Notes: generated by a model from the letters alone, not told the origin. A DNA stretch of 64,000 bases from Gemmatimonadales bacterium (GCA_035502185.1 DATJUT010000045.1:1-64000); one strand, 5' to 3'; positions 8,013 to 17,415 are shown, numbered from the stretch's first letter. Program-made: numbers and translations.

Positions 8013-8648
8013 GTGACCGTGACCCTGCTCGATCTGCTCGGGACCCTGCTGTTGCTGGGATCGGTGCTGCTGGTGCTCGTCCTGCTGCCGCGCCTGGCGG
8101 TGCTCGCGCTGCGGGGCCGCTGGTCCGGCGTGCGGCGGGGAGCCGGCGGCCTCGGCCTCTACCTCGCCGGCTACGGGGTGATTCTCGTGACGGTGGCGCT
8201 GGTGATGCCGCGCGAGCGGCGCGCGCCGGGAGAGCGGGAGTGCTTCGACGACTGGTGCGCGGCGGGAATCGGCGTCGAGCCCGCCGCAGGTGACGAAGCG
8301 CGGTGCGCGGACCGGGCCGGGACCCGGGTGTGGGTGGCGACGGTGGAGGTCTCGAGCGACGCCAAGCGCGTGCGTCAGCGGGCGCTCGACGCGCGCGCCC
8401 TGCTCGAGGACGCCGGTGGGCGGGAATACGCCGCCTGCGGCTCGCCTCTCGGCGCCCACGTGCTCGCGGACGAGCTGGGCCCGGGCGAGGCGTTCCAGGT
8501 GAGGGAGCCGTTCCGGCTTCCCGCGGCGGCGGTCCCGGCGGGCGTGGTGATCAGCCATGGGGGCTTTCCGGGGATCCTGATCATCGGCGAGGACCAGAGC
8601 CTGTTCCACCGGCGCACGCTGCTCGGGGTGGCGGTGCGCGGCGGCTGA
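8013..8648 (+). CDS. Membrane-anchored protein of unknown function
   Basis: 211 residues. Two N-terminal transmembrane helices (about 5-32 and 47-65) are followed by an extracytoplasmic domain with four cysteines (ECFDDWC, ARCAD and YAACGS) and beta-strand patterns such as TRVWVATVEVSSDAKRVRQRA and GVVISHGGFPGILIIGEDQSLFHRR. It resembles small secreted DUF4352/Big-like domains only loosely; I do not recognise the family. A second GTG (8019) is better spaced from the GAAGG element. It lies under its own promoter with a probable operator (7963-8009), so it is likely regulated independently of the permease. Confidence 0.6.
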   Translation: MTVTLLDLLGTLLLLGSVLLVLVLLPRLAVLALRGRWSGVRRGAGGLGLYLAGYGVILVTVALVMPRERRAPGERECFDDWCAAGIGVEPAAGDEARCADRAGTRVWVATVEVSSDAKRVRQRALDARALLEDAGGREYAACGSPLGAHVLADELGPGEAFQVREPFRLPAAAVPAGVVISHGGFPGILIIGEDQSLFHRRTLLGVAVRGG

Positions 8649-8739
8649 CGCCGGGTCCGGCGGGGGCTGCCGCCGGGCCGCCGCGCGGGTGCCGGCGCGG
8701 CGGTACGGAAGCCCGGCCGCCGCAGTAATATTGTAGCCC

Positions 8740-10326
8740 GTGGCCGATCTCCCCGCCGACCTCCAGGAGGCACTGGGCGCCCGCTACGAGCTGCGCCGCG
8801 TGCTCGGCCGCGGCGGCATGGCGACGGTGTACCTCTCCCGCGACCTCAAGCACCGCCGGGACGTCGCGCTCAAGGTGCTGCGGCCGGACCTCGCCGCCTC
8901 GCTCGGCGCGGAGCGATTCCTCCAGGAAATCCAGATCGCGGCCCGGCTCACCCACCCGCACATCCTCGCCCTGCACGACTCGGGGGAGGCCGGCGGATTC
9001 CTGTACTACGTGATGCCGTTCATCGAGGGCCCCTCGCTCCGCGCGCGGCTCGACGCGGAGCGGCGCTTCGAGCGCGGCGCCGCGCTGGCCGTCGCCTCGC
9101 CGGTGGCCGAGGCGCTGAGCTACGCCCACCGGATGGGCGTGCTCCACCGGGACATCAAGCCCGAGAACATCCTGTTCTCGCAGGGGCACCCCATCGTCGC
9201 CGACTTCGGCATCGCCAAGGCGATCAGCACGGCGGGGCAGACCAACCTGACGCGCACCGGCTTCCCGCTCGGCACGCCCGGGTACATGAGCCCGGAGCAG
9301 GCGGCGGGCCTCACGGACCTCGACGAGCGCACCGACGTGTACAGCCTCGCCGTCGTCGTCTACGAGATGCTGGTGGGCGCGGTTCCGGGGCACTGGCCGA
9401 GCGAGGAGGCCGTCCGCAGCGGCCGGTTCCTCGAGGCGCCGCCGGCGCACCGGTCGCGGCTCGCGCAGGTCGGGGGCGTCGTGGAGGGTGCGCTGGCCCA
9501 CGCGATGGCCATCCGGCACGACCAGCGCACGGCGACGCCGACCAGGCTGATCGAGGAGCTGACGGGCTCGGCGGTGCTGCCGCGCCGGTACAGCGAAGGC
9601 GAGGTGCAGGAGATCGTCAAGCGCGCCAGCGAGATCGAGGCATCGCACCCGACGGCCGGTGGCACGATGACGGTGGGCGGGATCGAGGCGCTGGCGGCGG
9701 AGGTCGGCATCGCGCCGGAGACGGTGCGTGCGGCCGCGCGCGCTCTTCCCGCGGGTGGCACGCCGGCGGCGCCGGCCGCCAACCGGCCCAACTTCTGGCT
9801 GGGTGCGCCGACGAGCCTGGCGTACGAGCGGGTCGTCGAGGGCGAGGTGCCGGACGCCGAGTTCCCGGTGATGGTGGACGAGATCCGGCGGCTCAGCGCC
9901 CACCCGGGACAGGTGAGCCAGCTCGGGCGCTCGTTCTCGTGGACCAGTGCGCGGGGCGGGGGCTCGACTCGCTCCCTGGAAGTGGCCGTCGCCGTGCGTG
10001 GCGGGCGCACCAGGATCAGCGTGCGGGAAAGCCTCGGCCCGCTCATCGGCGGCTGGTTCGGCGGTTTGGGCGGCGGGCTCGGAGGCGGAGGCCTCGGACC
10101 CCTCCTCGGGATTCTCGCCCAGAATGTCGGGGCGGTGGCAGCCGTCGTCGCGGTCCCGTTCTGGCTGGCGGGTGTGTTCGCGACCAGCCGCTCGGCCTAC
10201 TACTACACGGTGCGGCGCCGGGACCGGCAGCTCACCGAGCTGACCGAACGCCTCGCGGCGCTGGCGCAGCAGCTGGCGCTGCGGCCGCAGGGGCTGCTCG
10301 AGGCCGACCGGCGGATGCTGCCGTAG
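8740..10326 (+). CDS. PknB-type Ser/Thr protein kinase with an unknown C-terminal membrane module
   Basis: 528 residues, GTG start. The N-terminal 270 residues are a complete kinase: glycine loop GRGGMATVYL, VALKVL (K45), HRDIKPEN (H136-D138), DFG (155-157) and GTPGYMSPEQ. A region at about 285-345 (YSEGEVQEIVKRASEIEAS, then ALAAEVGIAPETVRAAARAL) resembles a short helical domain seen in other Gemmatimonadota-type proteins. A beta-rich stretch and a Gly-rich hydrophobic segment (about 435-485) that probably spans the membrane follow, so the C-terminal arm may lie in the membrane. There is no ribosome site; TAATATTGTAG is 4-14 bases upstream, compatible with a leaderless mRNA. Targets are unknown. 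Confidence 0.85.
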   Translation: MADLPADLQEALGARYELRRVLGRGGMATVYLSRDLKHRRDVALKVLRPDLAASLGAERFLQEIQIAARLTHPHILALHDSGEAGGFLYYVMPFIEGPSLRARLDAERRFERGAALAVASPVAEALSYAHRMGVLHRDIKPENILFSQGHPIVADFGIAKAISTAGQTNLTRTGFPLGTPGYMSPEQAAGLTDLDERTDVYSLAVVVYEMLVGAVPGHWPSEEAVRSGRFLEAPPAHRSRLAQVGGVVEGALAHAMAIRHDQRTATPTRLIEELTGSAVLPRRYSEGEVQEIVKRASEIEASHPTAGGTMTVGGIEALAAEVGIAPETVRAAARALPAGGTPAAPAANRPNFWLGAPTSLAYERVVEGEVPDAEFPVMVDEIRRLSAHPGQVSQLGRSFSWTSARGGGSTRSLEVAVAVRGGRTRISVRESLGPLIGGWFGGLGGGLGGGGLGPLLGILAQNVGAVAAVVAVPFWLAGVFATSRSAYYYTVRRRDRQLTELTERLAALAQQLALRPQGLLEADRRMLP

Positions 10327-10338
10327 GCCGCCGGTGGA

Positions 10339-10368
10339 TTGCGCCGGACCGGCCGGCGCGGCTAGATA
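10339..10368 (+). promoter_or_regulatory. Sigma-70-type promoter of the phosphofructokinase gene
   Basis: TTGCGC (10339-10344) and TAGATA (10363-10368) are spaced 18 bases. The predicted start is about 15 bases before the ATG at 10389, and GGAGG (10376-10380) serves as the ribosome site. Confidence 0.5.
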
Positions 10369-10388
10369 CGGGGACGGAGGTTTCGGCC

Positions 10389-11696
10389 ATGACGGTGCGG
10401 CACAAGTTCGCGATCCTGGTGGGCGGCGGCCCCGCCCCGGGCATCAACAGCGTCATCGGCGCCGCCACGATCCGCGGCGTCCTGGAGGGTGTGGACGTCA
10501 TCGGCATCCAGGACGGCTTCGAGTGGATCATGCAGGGCAACATCGAGCACGTGGTGCCGCTCACCATCGAGACGGTTAGCCGCATCCACTTCCGCGGCGG
10601 CTCGATCATCGGCATCGCCCGGGCCAATCCGACCACCGACCCCAAGCTGCTCGAGAACACGGTCACGTCGCTGCTGCGGATGAACGTGTCGCAGCTGATC
10701 ACGATCGGCGGCGACGACACGGCGTACTCCGCGATGCGGCTGGAGCAGAAGGCCGAGGGCCGCATCCAGGTGGTGCACGTGCCCAAGACGATCGACAACG
10801 ATCTCGATCTGCCGCCGGACATCGACACGTTCGGCTTCCCGACCGCGCGGCACTACGGCGCCGAGATCGTCAAGAACCTGATGGTGGACGCGCACGCCAC
10901 GTCGCGGTGGTACTTCATCATCACGATGGGGCGGAAGACCGGGCACCTGGCGCTCGGCATCGGCAAGTCGGCCGGTGCCACGCTGACGCTGATCCCGGAG
11001 GAGTTCGGGTTCCGCAACGTCAAGTTCAAGGCGATCGTGGACACGCTGGTGGGCTCGGTCATCAAGCGGATCGCCGAGGGCAACCGCCACGGCGTGGCGG
11101 TGATCGCCGAGGGCGTGGTCGAGGGCCTCGACACGAACGACCTCGCGGGCCTCAAGGACGTCGAGCGCGACGATCACGGCAACCTGCGGATCGCCGAGGT
11201 CTCGATCGGCGAGATCCTCAAGGCGGCGGTGCAGGAGCGGCTCAAGCAGTTCGGCATCAAGATGACCATCGTCGCCAAGAACATCGGCTACGAGCTGCGC
11301 TGCGCCGACCCGATCCCGTTCGACATGGAGTACACCCGCGACCTGGGGTACTGCGCGGCGAAGTCGCTGCTCTCGGGGTGCAGCGGGATCATGATCTCGA
11401 TCCAGGGTGGTCACTTCGTCCCGATCCCGTTCACCGAGATGCTGGATCCGCAGACCGGCCGCACCCGGGTGCGCCTGGTGGACATCCACTCCACCCGCTA
11501 CGCCATCGCCCGCCGTTACATGATCCGCCTGCGCCGCGACGACTTCGATGACCCGCACGAGTTGGCCCGGTTCGCCGCGACCGCCAAGCTCTCGCTCGAC
11601 CAGTTCCGCGAGCAGTTCGAGTACCTCGTGAAGGACGAGCCGCCGCCGCTGGACATCGGGCCCTGCCCGCCGGTGGGCTTCGACGAGAAACCCTAG
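10389..11696 (+). CDS. 6-phosphofructokinase, predicted pyrophosphate-dependent
   Basis: 435 residues; phosphorylates fructose 6-phosphate in glycolysis, and the PPi type is reversible. Phosphoryl-binding loop GGGPAPGIN (12-20), active-site PKTIDND (132-138) and MGRKTG are present. Two positions that separate the types both read PPi: the catalytic loop is GGDDT (107-111) rather than GGDGS, and the residue before TIDND is Lys133 rather than Gly. The family with this longer chain and TARHYG motif is often annotated as PPi or ATP type indifferently. The start has GGAGG and a promoter at 10339. It stands alone, downstream of a Ser/Thr kinase. Confidence 0.88.
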   Translation: MTVRHKFAILVGGGPAPGINSVIGAATIRGVLEGVDVIGIQDGFEWIMQGNIEHVVPLTIETVSRIHFRGGSIIGIARANPTTDPKLLENTVTSLLRMNVSQLITIGGDDTAYSAMRLEQKAEGRIQVVHVPKTIDNDLDLPPDIDTFGFPTARHYGAEIVKNLMVDAHATSRWYFIITMGRKTGHLALGIGKSAGATLTLIPEEFGFRNVKFKAIVDTLVGSVIKRIAEGNRHGVAVIAEGVVEGLDTNDLAGLKDVERDDHGNLRIAEVSIGEILKAAVQERLKQFGIKMTIVAKNIGYELRCADPIPFDMEYTRDLGYCAAKSLLSGCSGIMISIQGGHFVPIPFTEMLDPQTGRTRVRLVDIHSTRYAIARRYMIRLRRDDFDDPHELARFAATAKLSLDQFREQFEYLVKDEPPPLDIGPCPPVGFDEKP

Positions 11697-11803
11697 CGAC
11701 TGACCGCCGTTTCGGGCCGCGGGCACGGGGGCGCGGCTCGAGGGGGCACGGAAAATGCCGCTCTCGGCGGCGTGCGCGAGCGCGCGTCGCGTGAGGGTGT
11801 GCG

Positions 11804-13357
11804 GTGAGTCAGGCCGCGCCGCACAAGTGGGTCGTCGCCGGCACGGTGCTGACCGGCACGTTCATGGCCGTGCTGGACTCCAGCGTCGTGAACGTCGCGC
11901 TCCCGCACATGATGGGCACCCTGGGCGCGACGGTCGAAGAGATCACCTGGGTCGCGACCGGCTACCTCCTCTCCAACGTCCTGATCATGCCGATCGTCGC
12001 GCTCCTGTCGGAGCGCTACGGCCGGAAGCGCTTCTACATGGCGAGCGTGGTCGCGTTCACGCTCGCCTCGATGGCGTGCGGCGCGGCGCGCAGCCTCCCG
12101 CTGCTGGTGGCGTTCCGCGTGATCCAGGGCGTGGGGGGCGGGACGATGATGATCGTCGCGCAGGCCATCCTGCGGGAGACCTTCCCGATCGAGGAGCAGG
12201 GCCTGGCGATGAGCATCTACGGCGTCGGGGTCATCGTCGCCCCCGCCGTCGGGCCGACGCTGGGCGGCTGGCTCACCGACCAGTACTCGTGGCCGTGGAT
12301 CTTCTACATCAACGTGCCCATCGGCATCGTGAATCTGCTCCTGGTGCAGGAGTTCATCCACGACCCCCACTACCTGGTGCGCCACAAGGGGCGGATCGAC
12401 TGGCCGGGGATCGGGCTGATGGCCCTCGGGCTCGGCTCGCTCCAGCTGATGCTCGAGAAGGGCCAGGACAAGGACTGGTTCGCCTCTTCGCTGATCGTCT
12501 GGTTCGCGGTGCTGGCGGCGGTCGGGCTCGGCGGCTTCATCTGGCGCGAGCTGACGACCGACCGGCCGGCGGTGGATCTCAGGATCCTGAGGAACGTGCC
12601 GTTCGCGTCCGGCACCGCTCTGGGGGGCGTGCTGGGGATGGGCATGTTCGGCACCCTCTTCCTGCTGCCGGTCTTCCTCCAGAACCTGCTGGGGTTTCCC
12701 GCCTTGAAGTCCGGCATCGCGATGCTGCCTAGGAGCCTGGCGTCCGCCGTGATCGGCCCGATCGGGGGGTGGTTCTACAACCGGCTCGGGCCCCGGGTGC
12801 TGGTGACCATCGGCATGGCGCTCAACGCGTACTCGTTCTGGCAGCTGGCGCACCTGACGAGCCAGGTCGGGGCCTGGGACATCTTCTGGCCGCAGGTCTG
12901 GTCGGGCGCCGGCACGAGCATCCTGTTCGTCGCCATTGCGACGGCGGCGCTCTCGACCATCCCGAAGCCGAGGATGACGGCGGCGACGGGGCTCTACAAC
13001 GTGGTGCGGATGGTGTGCGCGAGCATCGGGATCGCCGTGGCGGCGACGCAGCTCAGCTACGGCACCAGCCGCTACCACGACGCGTTGGCCGAGCACGTGA
13101 CGATGTACGGCGAGGGCACGCGCCTGTTCCTGCAGCGGGCGACGGCCGCGATGCGGGCGTCGGGCTCCGACCCGGTCACCGCGGCGAAGCGCGCGGTGGC
13201 GATCCTGGACCTGCGGGTCACGCAGCAGGCGGTGGTGCTCGCCTACAACCACATCTTCGAGCTGGCCGCCGCGCTGTTCCTGGTCGCCATTCCGCTGGTC
13301 CTGCTGCTCAAGAAGAGGGCGTCCGGCCGGGCCGTCGAGCCCATCGCCGCGGACTGA
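11804..13357 (+). CDS. DHA2-family (EmrB/QacA-type) MFS drug:H+ antiporter
   Basis: 517 residues with 14 predicted helices. Family motifs are clear: LDSSVVNVALPHMMGTLG (helix 1), SERYGRKRFY (motif A), RVIQGVGGGTMMI (motif B) and GPTLGGWLTD (motif C of drug exporters). The length and the C-terminal hairpin helix match EmrB. It normally pairs with an EmrA adaptor and TolC, neither of which is next to it. GTG start at 11804 without an obvious ribosome site. Substrates are unknown; efflux of hydrophobic compounds is the family role. Confidence 0.9.
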   Translation: MSQAAPHKWVVAGTVLTGTFMAVLDSSVVNVALPHMMGTLGATVEEITWVATGYLLSNVLIMPIVALLSERYGRKRFYMASVVAFTLASMACGAARSLPLLVAFRVIQGVGGGTMMIVAQAILRETFPIEEQGLAMSIYGVGVIVAPAVGPTLGGWLTDQYSWPWIFYINVPIGIVNLLLVQEFIHDPHYLVRHKGRIDWPGIGLMALGLGSLQLMLEKGQDKDWFASSLIVWFAVLAAVGLGGFIWRELTTDRPAVDLRILRNVPFASGTALGGVLGMGMFGTLFLLPVFLQNLLGFPALKSGIAMLPRSLASAVIGPIGGWFYNRLGPRVLVTIGMALNAYSFWQLAHLTSQVGAWDIFWPQVWSGAGTSILFVAIATAALSTIPKPRMTAATGLYNVVRMVCASIGIAVAATQLSYGTSRYHDALAEHVTMYGEGTRLFLQRATAAMRASGSDPVTAAKRAVAILDLRVTQQAVVLAYNHIFELAAALFLVAIPLVLLLKKRASGRAVEPIAAD

Positions 13358-13438
13358 CCCGCCGGCGGCGACGCTGCTGCTCAAGCCGCACCTCCTCGAC
13401 CCGCGGCGCTACGGCGCTGTTCCGGTGCCTCTAGTCCG

Positions 13439-13454
13439 CCCGGAGCGCTCCGGG
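13439..13454. repeat. 16-bp perfect palindrome upstream of the cupredoxin gene
   Basis: CCCGGAGCGCTCCGGG is a perfect dyad 37 bases before the GTG at 13491. It could be a protein-binding site or the stem of a hairpin ending the MFS transcript; no T run follows. Confidence 0.3.
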
Positions 13455-13490
13455 TAGCTTCCCGCCCGACACCCGCACCAGCCGATTCAC

Positions 13491-13979
13491 GTGCCGTTCG
13501 CGTCGCGGTTCCCGGCCGTGCCCCTCGCGGGCACCCTGCTCCTGCTCGCCGCCGTCGAGAGCGGCTGCGCCGGGCCGGGCCGGCCCGCGTCCGCGTACCG
13601 GCCCGTCACGCGCAACGTCACCGTCACGGCGGTCCCGCTGCTCACCCGGGAGATGCAGCGCATCTACCCGTTCCTCGCGCGCGACTTCGCCGCGGGCGGC
13701 GTGCTGGCGGGCAGGGAGGTGTACGCGTTCGAGCCGGGCACCATCACGGCCGTGGAAGGCGACACGCTCGCGCTGACGCTGGTCAATCCCGAGGACGACG
13801 CCCACTCGTTCGTGCTGCCGGGGCTCGCCGTGGAGATGCCGGGGCAATCCACCGTGACGGCGACCTGGGTGGCGGCCCGGGCGGGCCTGTACCGCTACAG
13901 CTGCGCCGTTCCGGCCCACCTGCCCTACATGGTCGGGACGGTGGTGGTGCTTCCGGCGGCCGCCTTCCCGGCGCGGTGA
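13491..13979 (+). CDS. Exported cupredoxin-like copper protein
   Basis: 162 residues. After an N-terminal export signal (residues 1-26, possibly a lipoprotein with Cys26, although the lipobox is poor) comes a cupredoxin fold at about 80-158. It carries a type-1 copper ligand set: His in DDAHSFVLPG, then Cys, His and Met in YSCAVPAHLPYMVG. It is close to the nitrosocyanin / COX2-like group of small periplasmic electron carriers. Its stop overlaps the ChrA start as GTGA, so the two are translationally coupled, an uncommon pairing that suggests a redox role linked to oxyanion export. A perfect palindrome lies upstream. Confidence 0.8.
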   Translation: MPFASRFPAVPLAGTLLLLAAVESGCAGPGRPASAYRPVTRNVTVTAVPLLTREMQRIYPFLARDFAAGGVLAGREVYAFEPGTITAVEGDTLALTLVNPEDDAHSFVLPGLAVEMPGQSTVTATWVAARAGLYRYSCAVPAHLPYMVGTVVVLPAAAFPAR

Positions 13980-15142
13980 CGTCGACCGCTCGCGCGCGCC
14001 TCGGCGAGCTGGCGCGCCTGTTCCTGAAGCTCGGCACCGTCGGGTTCGGCGGCCCTGCCGCGCACATCGCCATGATGGAGGACGAGGTCGTGCGGCGGCG
14101 GCGCTGGCTGTCGCGCGAGGAGTTCCTCGACTACGTGGGCGCCACCAACCTGATCCCCGGCCCCAACTCCACGGAGATGGCGATCCACGTCGGCCGCGCC
14201 CGCGCGGGGACGCCGGGGCTGATCGTGGCGGGAGCGTGCTTCATCGCGCCCGCGGTGCTCGTCGTCGGCGCCATCGCCTGGGCGTACGTGCGGTTCGGGA
14301 CGCTGCCCGCCGCCGCCGGCGTGCTGTACGGCGTCAAGCCGGTCGTCATCGCCGTGGTCCTGCAGGCGCTGTGGGGCCTGGGGCGCACGGCCGTGAAGTC
14401 GTGGTGGCTCGCGGCCCTCGGCGCGGCGGCGGCGGCCGCCGCGGCGCTGGGCGTGCACGAGCTGCTCGTCCTGGCCGGCGCGCTCGTGCTCGGCACGCTG
14501 CGGGGGCGGGCGTCCGAGCCGGGGACGGGAGCGCGCTCCCTCGGCCTCGCGACGGCCTCGGGCGCGGGCGTCGCGGGCGCGCCCGTCGTCGTGGCCGGCG
14601 GCGTCGGGGCGGCCGCGCTCGGCTTGTGGCCGCTGTTCGGCATCTTCCTCAAGGTCGGCGCCGTGCTGTTCGGCTCCGGCTACGTGCTGCTGGCGTTCCT
14701 GCGTGCCGACCTGGTCTCGCGCCTGCACTGGCTCACCGAGCGCCAGCTGCTGGACGCCGTGGCGGTCGGGCAGGTCACGCCCGGCCCGGTGTTCACCACC
14801 GCCACCTTCGTGGGCTACGTGCTGCGCGGCGTCCCCGGGGCCGCGGTCGCCACCGTCGGCATCTTCCTGCCCGCCTTCGTGTACGTCGCGCTCAGCGGCG
14901 TCCTGCTCCCGCGGCTCCGGCGCTCCAGCGTGGCGCGCTCGGCCCTGGACGGCCTGAACGTCGCGTCGCTCGCGCTGATGGCGGTGGTGACCTGGCAGCT
15001 GGCCGCGGCGGCGCTGATCGATCCGTGGACCGGGGTCCTGGCGGCGGCGGCCGCGGTGCTGCTGCTGCGCTGGCGGGTGAATGCGTCGTGGCTGGTGCTG
15101 GGAGGCGGTGTGGCGGGTCTGCTGCTGCGCTCGCTCGCCTAG
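13976..15142 (+). CDS. chrA: Chromate (oxyanion) transporter ChrA
   Basis: 388 residues, the two-domain long form. Both halves carry the CHR signature: LFLKLGTVGFGGPAAHIAMMEDEVV with YVGATNLIPGPNSTEMAIHVG in the first, and IFLKVGAVLFGSGYVLLAFLRADLV with AVGQVTPGPVFTTATFVGYVLRG in the second. About ten to twelve helices are expected. ChrA exports chromate; close relatives move other anions. The start GTG overlaps the cupredoxin stop by four bases. The 3-prime end overlaps the convergent propeller gene by four bases (CTAG serves as TAG on both strands). Confidence 0.92.
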   Translation: MTSTARARLGELARLFLKLGTVGFGGPAAHIAMMEDEVVRRRRWLSREEFLDYVGATNLIPGPNSTEMAIHVGRARAGTPGLIVAGACFIAPAVLVVGAIAWAYVRFGTLPAAAGVLYGVKPVVIAVVLQALWGLGRTAVKSWWLAALGAAAAAAAALGVHELLVLAGALVLGTLRGRASEPGTGARSLGLATASGAGVAGAPVVVAGGVGAAALGLWPLFGIFLKVGAVLFGSGYVLLAFLRADLVSRLHWLTERQLLDAVAVGQVTPGPVFTTATFVGYVLRGVPGAAVATVGIFLPAFVYVALSGVLLPRLRRSSVARSALDGLNVASLALMAVVTWQLAAAALIDPWTGVLAAAAAVLLLRWRVNASWLVLGGGVAGLLLRSLA

Positions 15143-16149
15143 CGCGCCGGCGGCGTGCCGGCCATGATGCGCAGCAGCGGGCGCCCACCCACGTTCTCGA
15201 GCGGCAGGTAGACGAGGTGGGTGCGCGGGTCGACGGCCACCGAGTGCGCGTTGGGGATGTGGATCTCACCTTCGCGCACCAGCCCGCCGCCGGCCTCCGA
15301 GAACACCGCCACGGTGCCGATCTCCGACGCCACGTACAGCCGCCCCCAGCCGGGATCGAGCGCGAGGACGTCCGGTCCCTGGCCGACCGACGCCTGGCCG
15401 ACGACCTTCATGTTCCTGAGGTTGACGGTGAGGAGCGTGGCGTCGCCCTCGTTGGCGACGAACGCGAGGCGCCGTGCCGCGTCGATGACCATCCCGTGCG
15501 GGCGCGCCCCGCCCTGGAGATCGAAGCGGCCCAGCACCCGGTCGCCGGCGGGATCGATGACCCACAGCTGGTTGCGGGTCTGCGCCGCGACCAGGATGCA
15601 CCGCGAGCCCGGGTCGTACACGGTGTTGCCGGCCTCGCCGCCGAGCGGGATCGTGCCGGCGACGCGGCTGGCCCGCGCATCGATCACGAGCTCCCCGCCG
15701 CCCGCGGCGTCCGAGACGTACACCTTGCCCTGGTCCGGGGCGTAGGCGATGCCGTCGGGGAACCCGACGTCGCCGACGCGCGCGACGACCCGCAGCGACC
15801 GCGCGTCGATGACGGCCACGTGATGCAGGCGGCTGACCGAGGCGTACACGCGTCCGAGGTCGGGCACCGCCCACACGCCGGTGACCCCGGGGACTCCGTC
15901 GATGGTGCCCTCGACGCGCCGGCTCTTCACGTTGAACACCACGATCTGGTCCGCGCCCATGTGGGCGATGTACAGGCGGTCGGAGCGGAGGTCGAGGCTC
16001 TGGTCGTCGAACCGCACCGCGGGCCCCGGCAGCGGGACGTCGGCCACCGTCGTGAGGACCGGCGCCGCGCCCGCTTCCGGCGGGGCCGGCTGCCAGGCGG
16101 GTGTGGCGAGCGCGGCCGCGAGCAGCGCGCCCAGGGTGATGCGGTTCAT
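15139..16149 (-). CDS. Secreted YncE-type beta-propeller protein
   Basis: 336 residues from the ATG at 16149, chosen because the signal peptide (MNRITLGALLAAALATPAW) then begins at residue 1. Repeats such as LDLRSDRLYIAHMGADQIVVFNV, DGIAYAPDQGKVYVSDA, HGMVIDAARRLAFVANEGD and LALDPGWGRLYVASE are YVTN propeller blades. It is the second such protein in the window after 2382-3401. It converges on chrA with a four-base overlap and is divergent from an MFS transporter. The ligand is unknown. Confidence 0.8.
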   Translation of the reverse strand: MNRITLGALLAAALATPAWQPAPPEAGAAPVLTTVADVPLPGPAVRFDDQSLDLRSDRLYIAHMGADQIVVFNVKSRRVEGTIDGVPGVTGVWAVPDLGRVYASVSRLHHVAVIDARSLRVVARVGDVGFPDGIAYAPDQGKVYVSDAAGGGELVIDARASRVAGTIPLGGEAGNTVYDPGSRCILVAAQTRNQLWVIDPAGDRVLGRFDLQGGARPHGMVIDAARRLAFVANEGDATLLTVNLRNMKVVGQASVGQGPDVLALDPGWGRLYVASEIGTVAVFSEAGGGLVREGEIHIPNAHSVAVDPRTHLVYLPLENVGGRPLLRIMAGTPPAR

Positions 16150-16251
16150 GTCGCGTCCCGTTGGTGCAGGGTGTAGGATCGGCTCCGGCCGCCGGGTTGA
16201 CAAGGCGGGAGCCCGGGGCGACCGTCAGCCTCCCCCCGATGACACGCGCCC

Positions 16252-17415
16252 GTGGCGTCGCGTAACCGCACTCTCGCGTTGCTCGCGCTCGCCGAGCTGC
16301 TCGGCATGTCGGTATGGTTCACCGCCAGCGCGCTCGCGCCGCAGCTCGAGCGCGCCTGGTCGCTGAGCCCGGGCGGGGCGGGCTGGCTCACCGCCGCGGT
16401 GCAGCTGGGGTTCGTGGCGGGCACGGCGGTGGCCGCGGTGCTCAACCTGGCCGACATCGTGCCGCCGCGCGCGTACTTCGCGCTCGCCGCGCTCGCGGCG
16501 GCCGGCTGCAACCTGGCCCTGCTGGCGGCCGGGGGCGTCGCCGGCGCGCTGGTCTCGCGGTTCGGCACCGGCTTCTTCCTCGCGGGCGTCTACCCGCCGG
16601 CGATGAAGATGATCGCCACCTGGTACAAGGACGGCCGCGGCTTCGCGATCGGCACCATCGTCGGGGCCCTGACCGTGGGGAAGGCGATGCCCTACCTGGT
16701 CCACGGGCTCGAGCGCGCCGGTGCCGCGCCGGTCGTGGTCGGCTCGTCGGCGGCCGCGGCCGTGGGCGGGCTGCTGGTGCTCGCCGCCTACCGCGACGGC
16801 CCGCACGGGTTCGAGCGCCGGCCGTTCGCCTGGGGACTGGTGGCCACGGTGGCCCGGGACCAGCCGACCCGGCTCGCGATCGGCGGCTATCTCGGCCACA
16901 TGTGGGAGCTGTACGCGATGTGGACGTGGATCGCCGTGTTTCTCGCGGGCGGCGCCGGCTTCGGCGCGCGCGCGGGCGACATCGCGGGGTTCGCCGCGAT
17001 CGCGGTCGGCGGCGCGGGCTGCGTGATCGGCGGCCGGCTGGCGGACCGGTACGGGCGCGAGCGGCTCACGATCTGGGCGATGGCGGCGAGCGGCGCCTGT
17101 GGGGCCGTCATCGGACTCGGGGCCGCGGCGGCGCCGGCCCTCGCGCTCGCGATCGCGCTCGCGTGGGGCTTCACCGTCGTGGCCGACTCGGCACAGTTCA
17201 GCGCCCTGGTGACGGAGCTGGCGCCCGCGCACGCGGTGGGCACCGCCCTCACGCTCCAGACGTCGCTGGGCTTCCTGCTGACGATGGGCTCGATCCAGCT
17301 CGTCCCGCGGCTGGTGACGGCGGTCGGCTGGCGCTGGGCCTTCGTGGCGCTGGCGGCGGGACCGGCCGCGGGCATCGCCGCGATGCGACGGCTGCGCCGG
17401 ATGCGGGCCGGCTGA
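16252..17415 (+). CDS. MFS transporter, 12-helix type
   Basis: 387 residues, GTG start. Helix 1 reads ALAELLGMSVWFTASALAPQL. The motif between helices 2 and 3 is degenerate in the first half but clear in the second (GGRLADRYGRERLTIW). GFFLAGVYPPAMKMIATWYKDGRGFAIGTIVGALTVGKAMPYL is the central conserved block of the nitrate/cyanate-type and RhmT-like MFS proteins. It faces the propeller gene across a 100-base divergent region with no convincing promoter. The substrate is not assignable. Confidence 0.82.
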   Translation: MASRNRTLALLALAELLGMSVWFTASALAPQLERAWSLSPGGAGWLTAAVQLGFVAGTAVAAVLNLADIVPPRAYFALAALAAAGCNLALLAAGGVAGALVSRFGTGFFLAGVYPPAMKMIATWYKDGRGFAIGTIVGALTVGKAMPYLVHGLERAGAAPVVVGSSAAAAVGGLLVLAAYRDGPHGFERRPFAWGLVATVARDQPTRLAIGGYLGHMWELYAMWTWIAVFLAGGAGFGARAGDIAGFAAIAVGGAGCVIGGRLADRYGRERLTIWAMAASGACGAVIGLGAAAAPALALAIALAWGFTVVADSAQFSALVTELAPAHAVGTALTLQTSLGFLLTMGSIQLVPRLVTAVGWRWAFVALAAGPAAGIAAMRRLRRMRAG

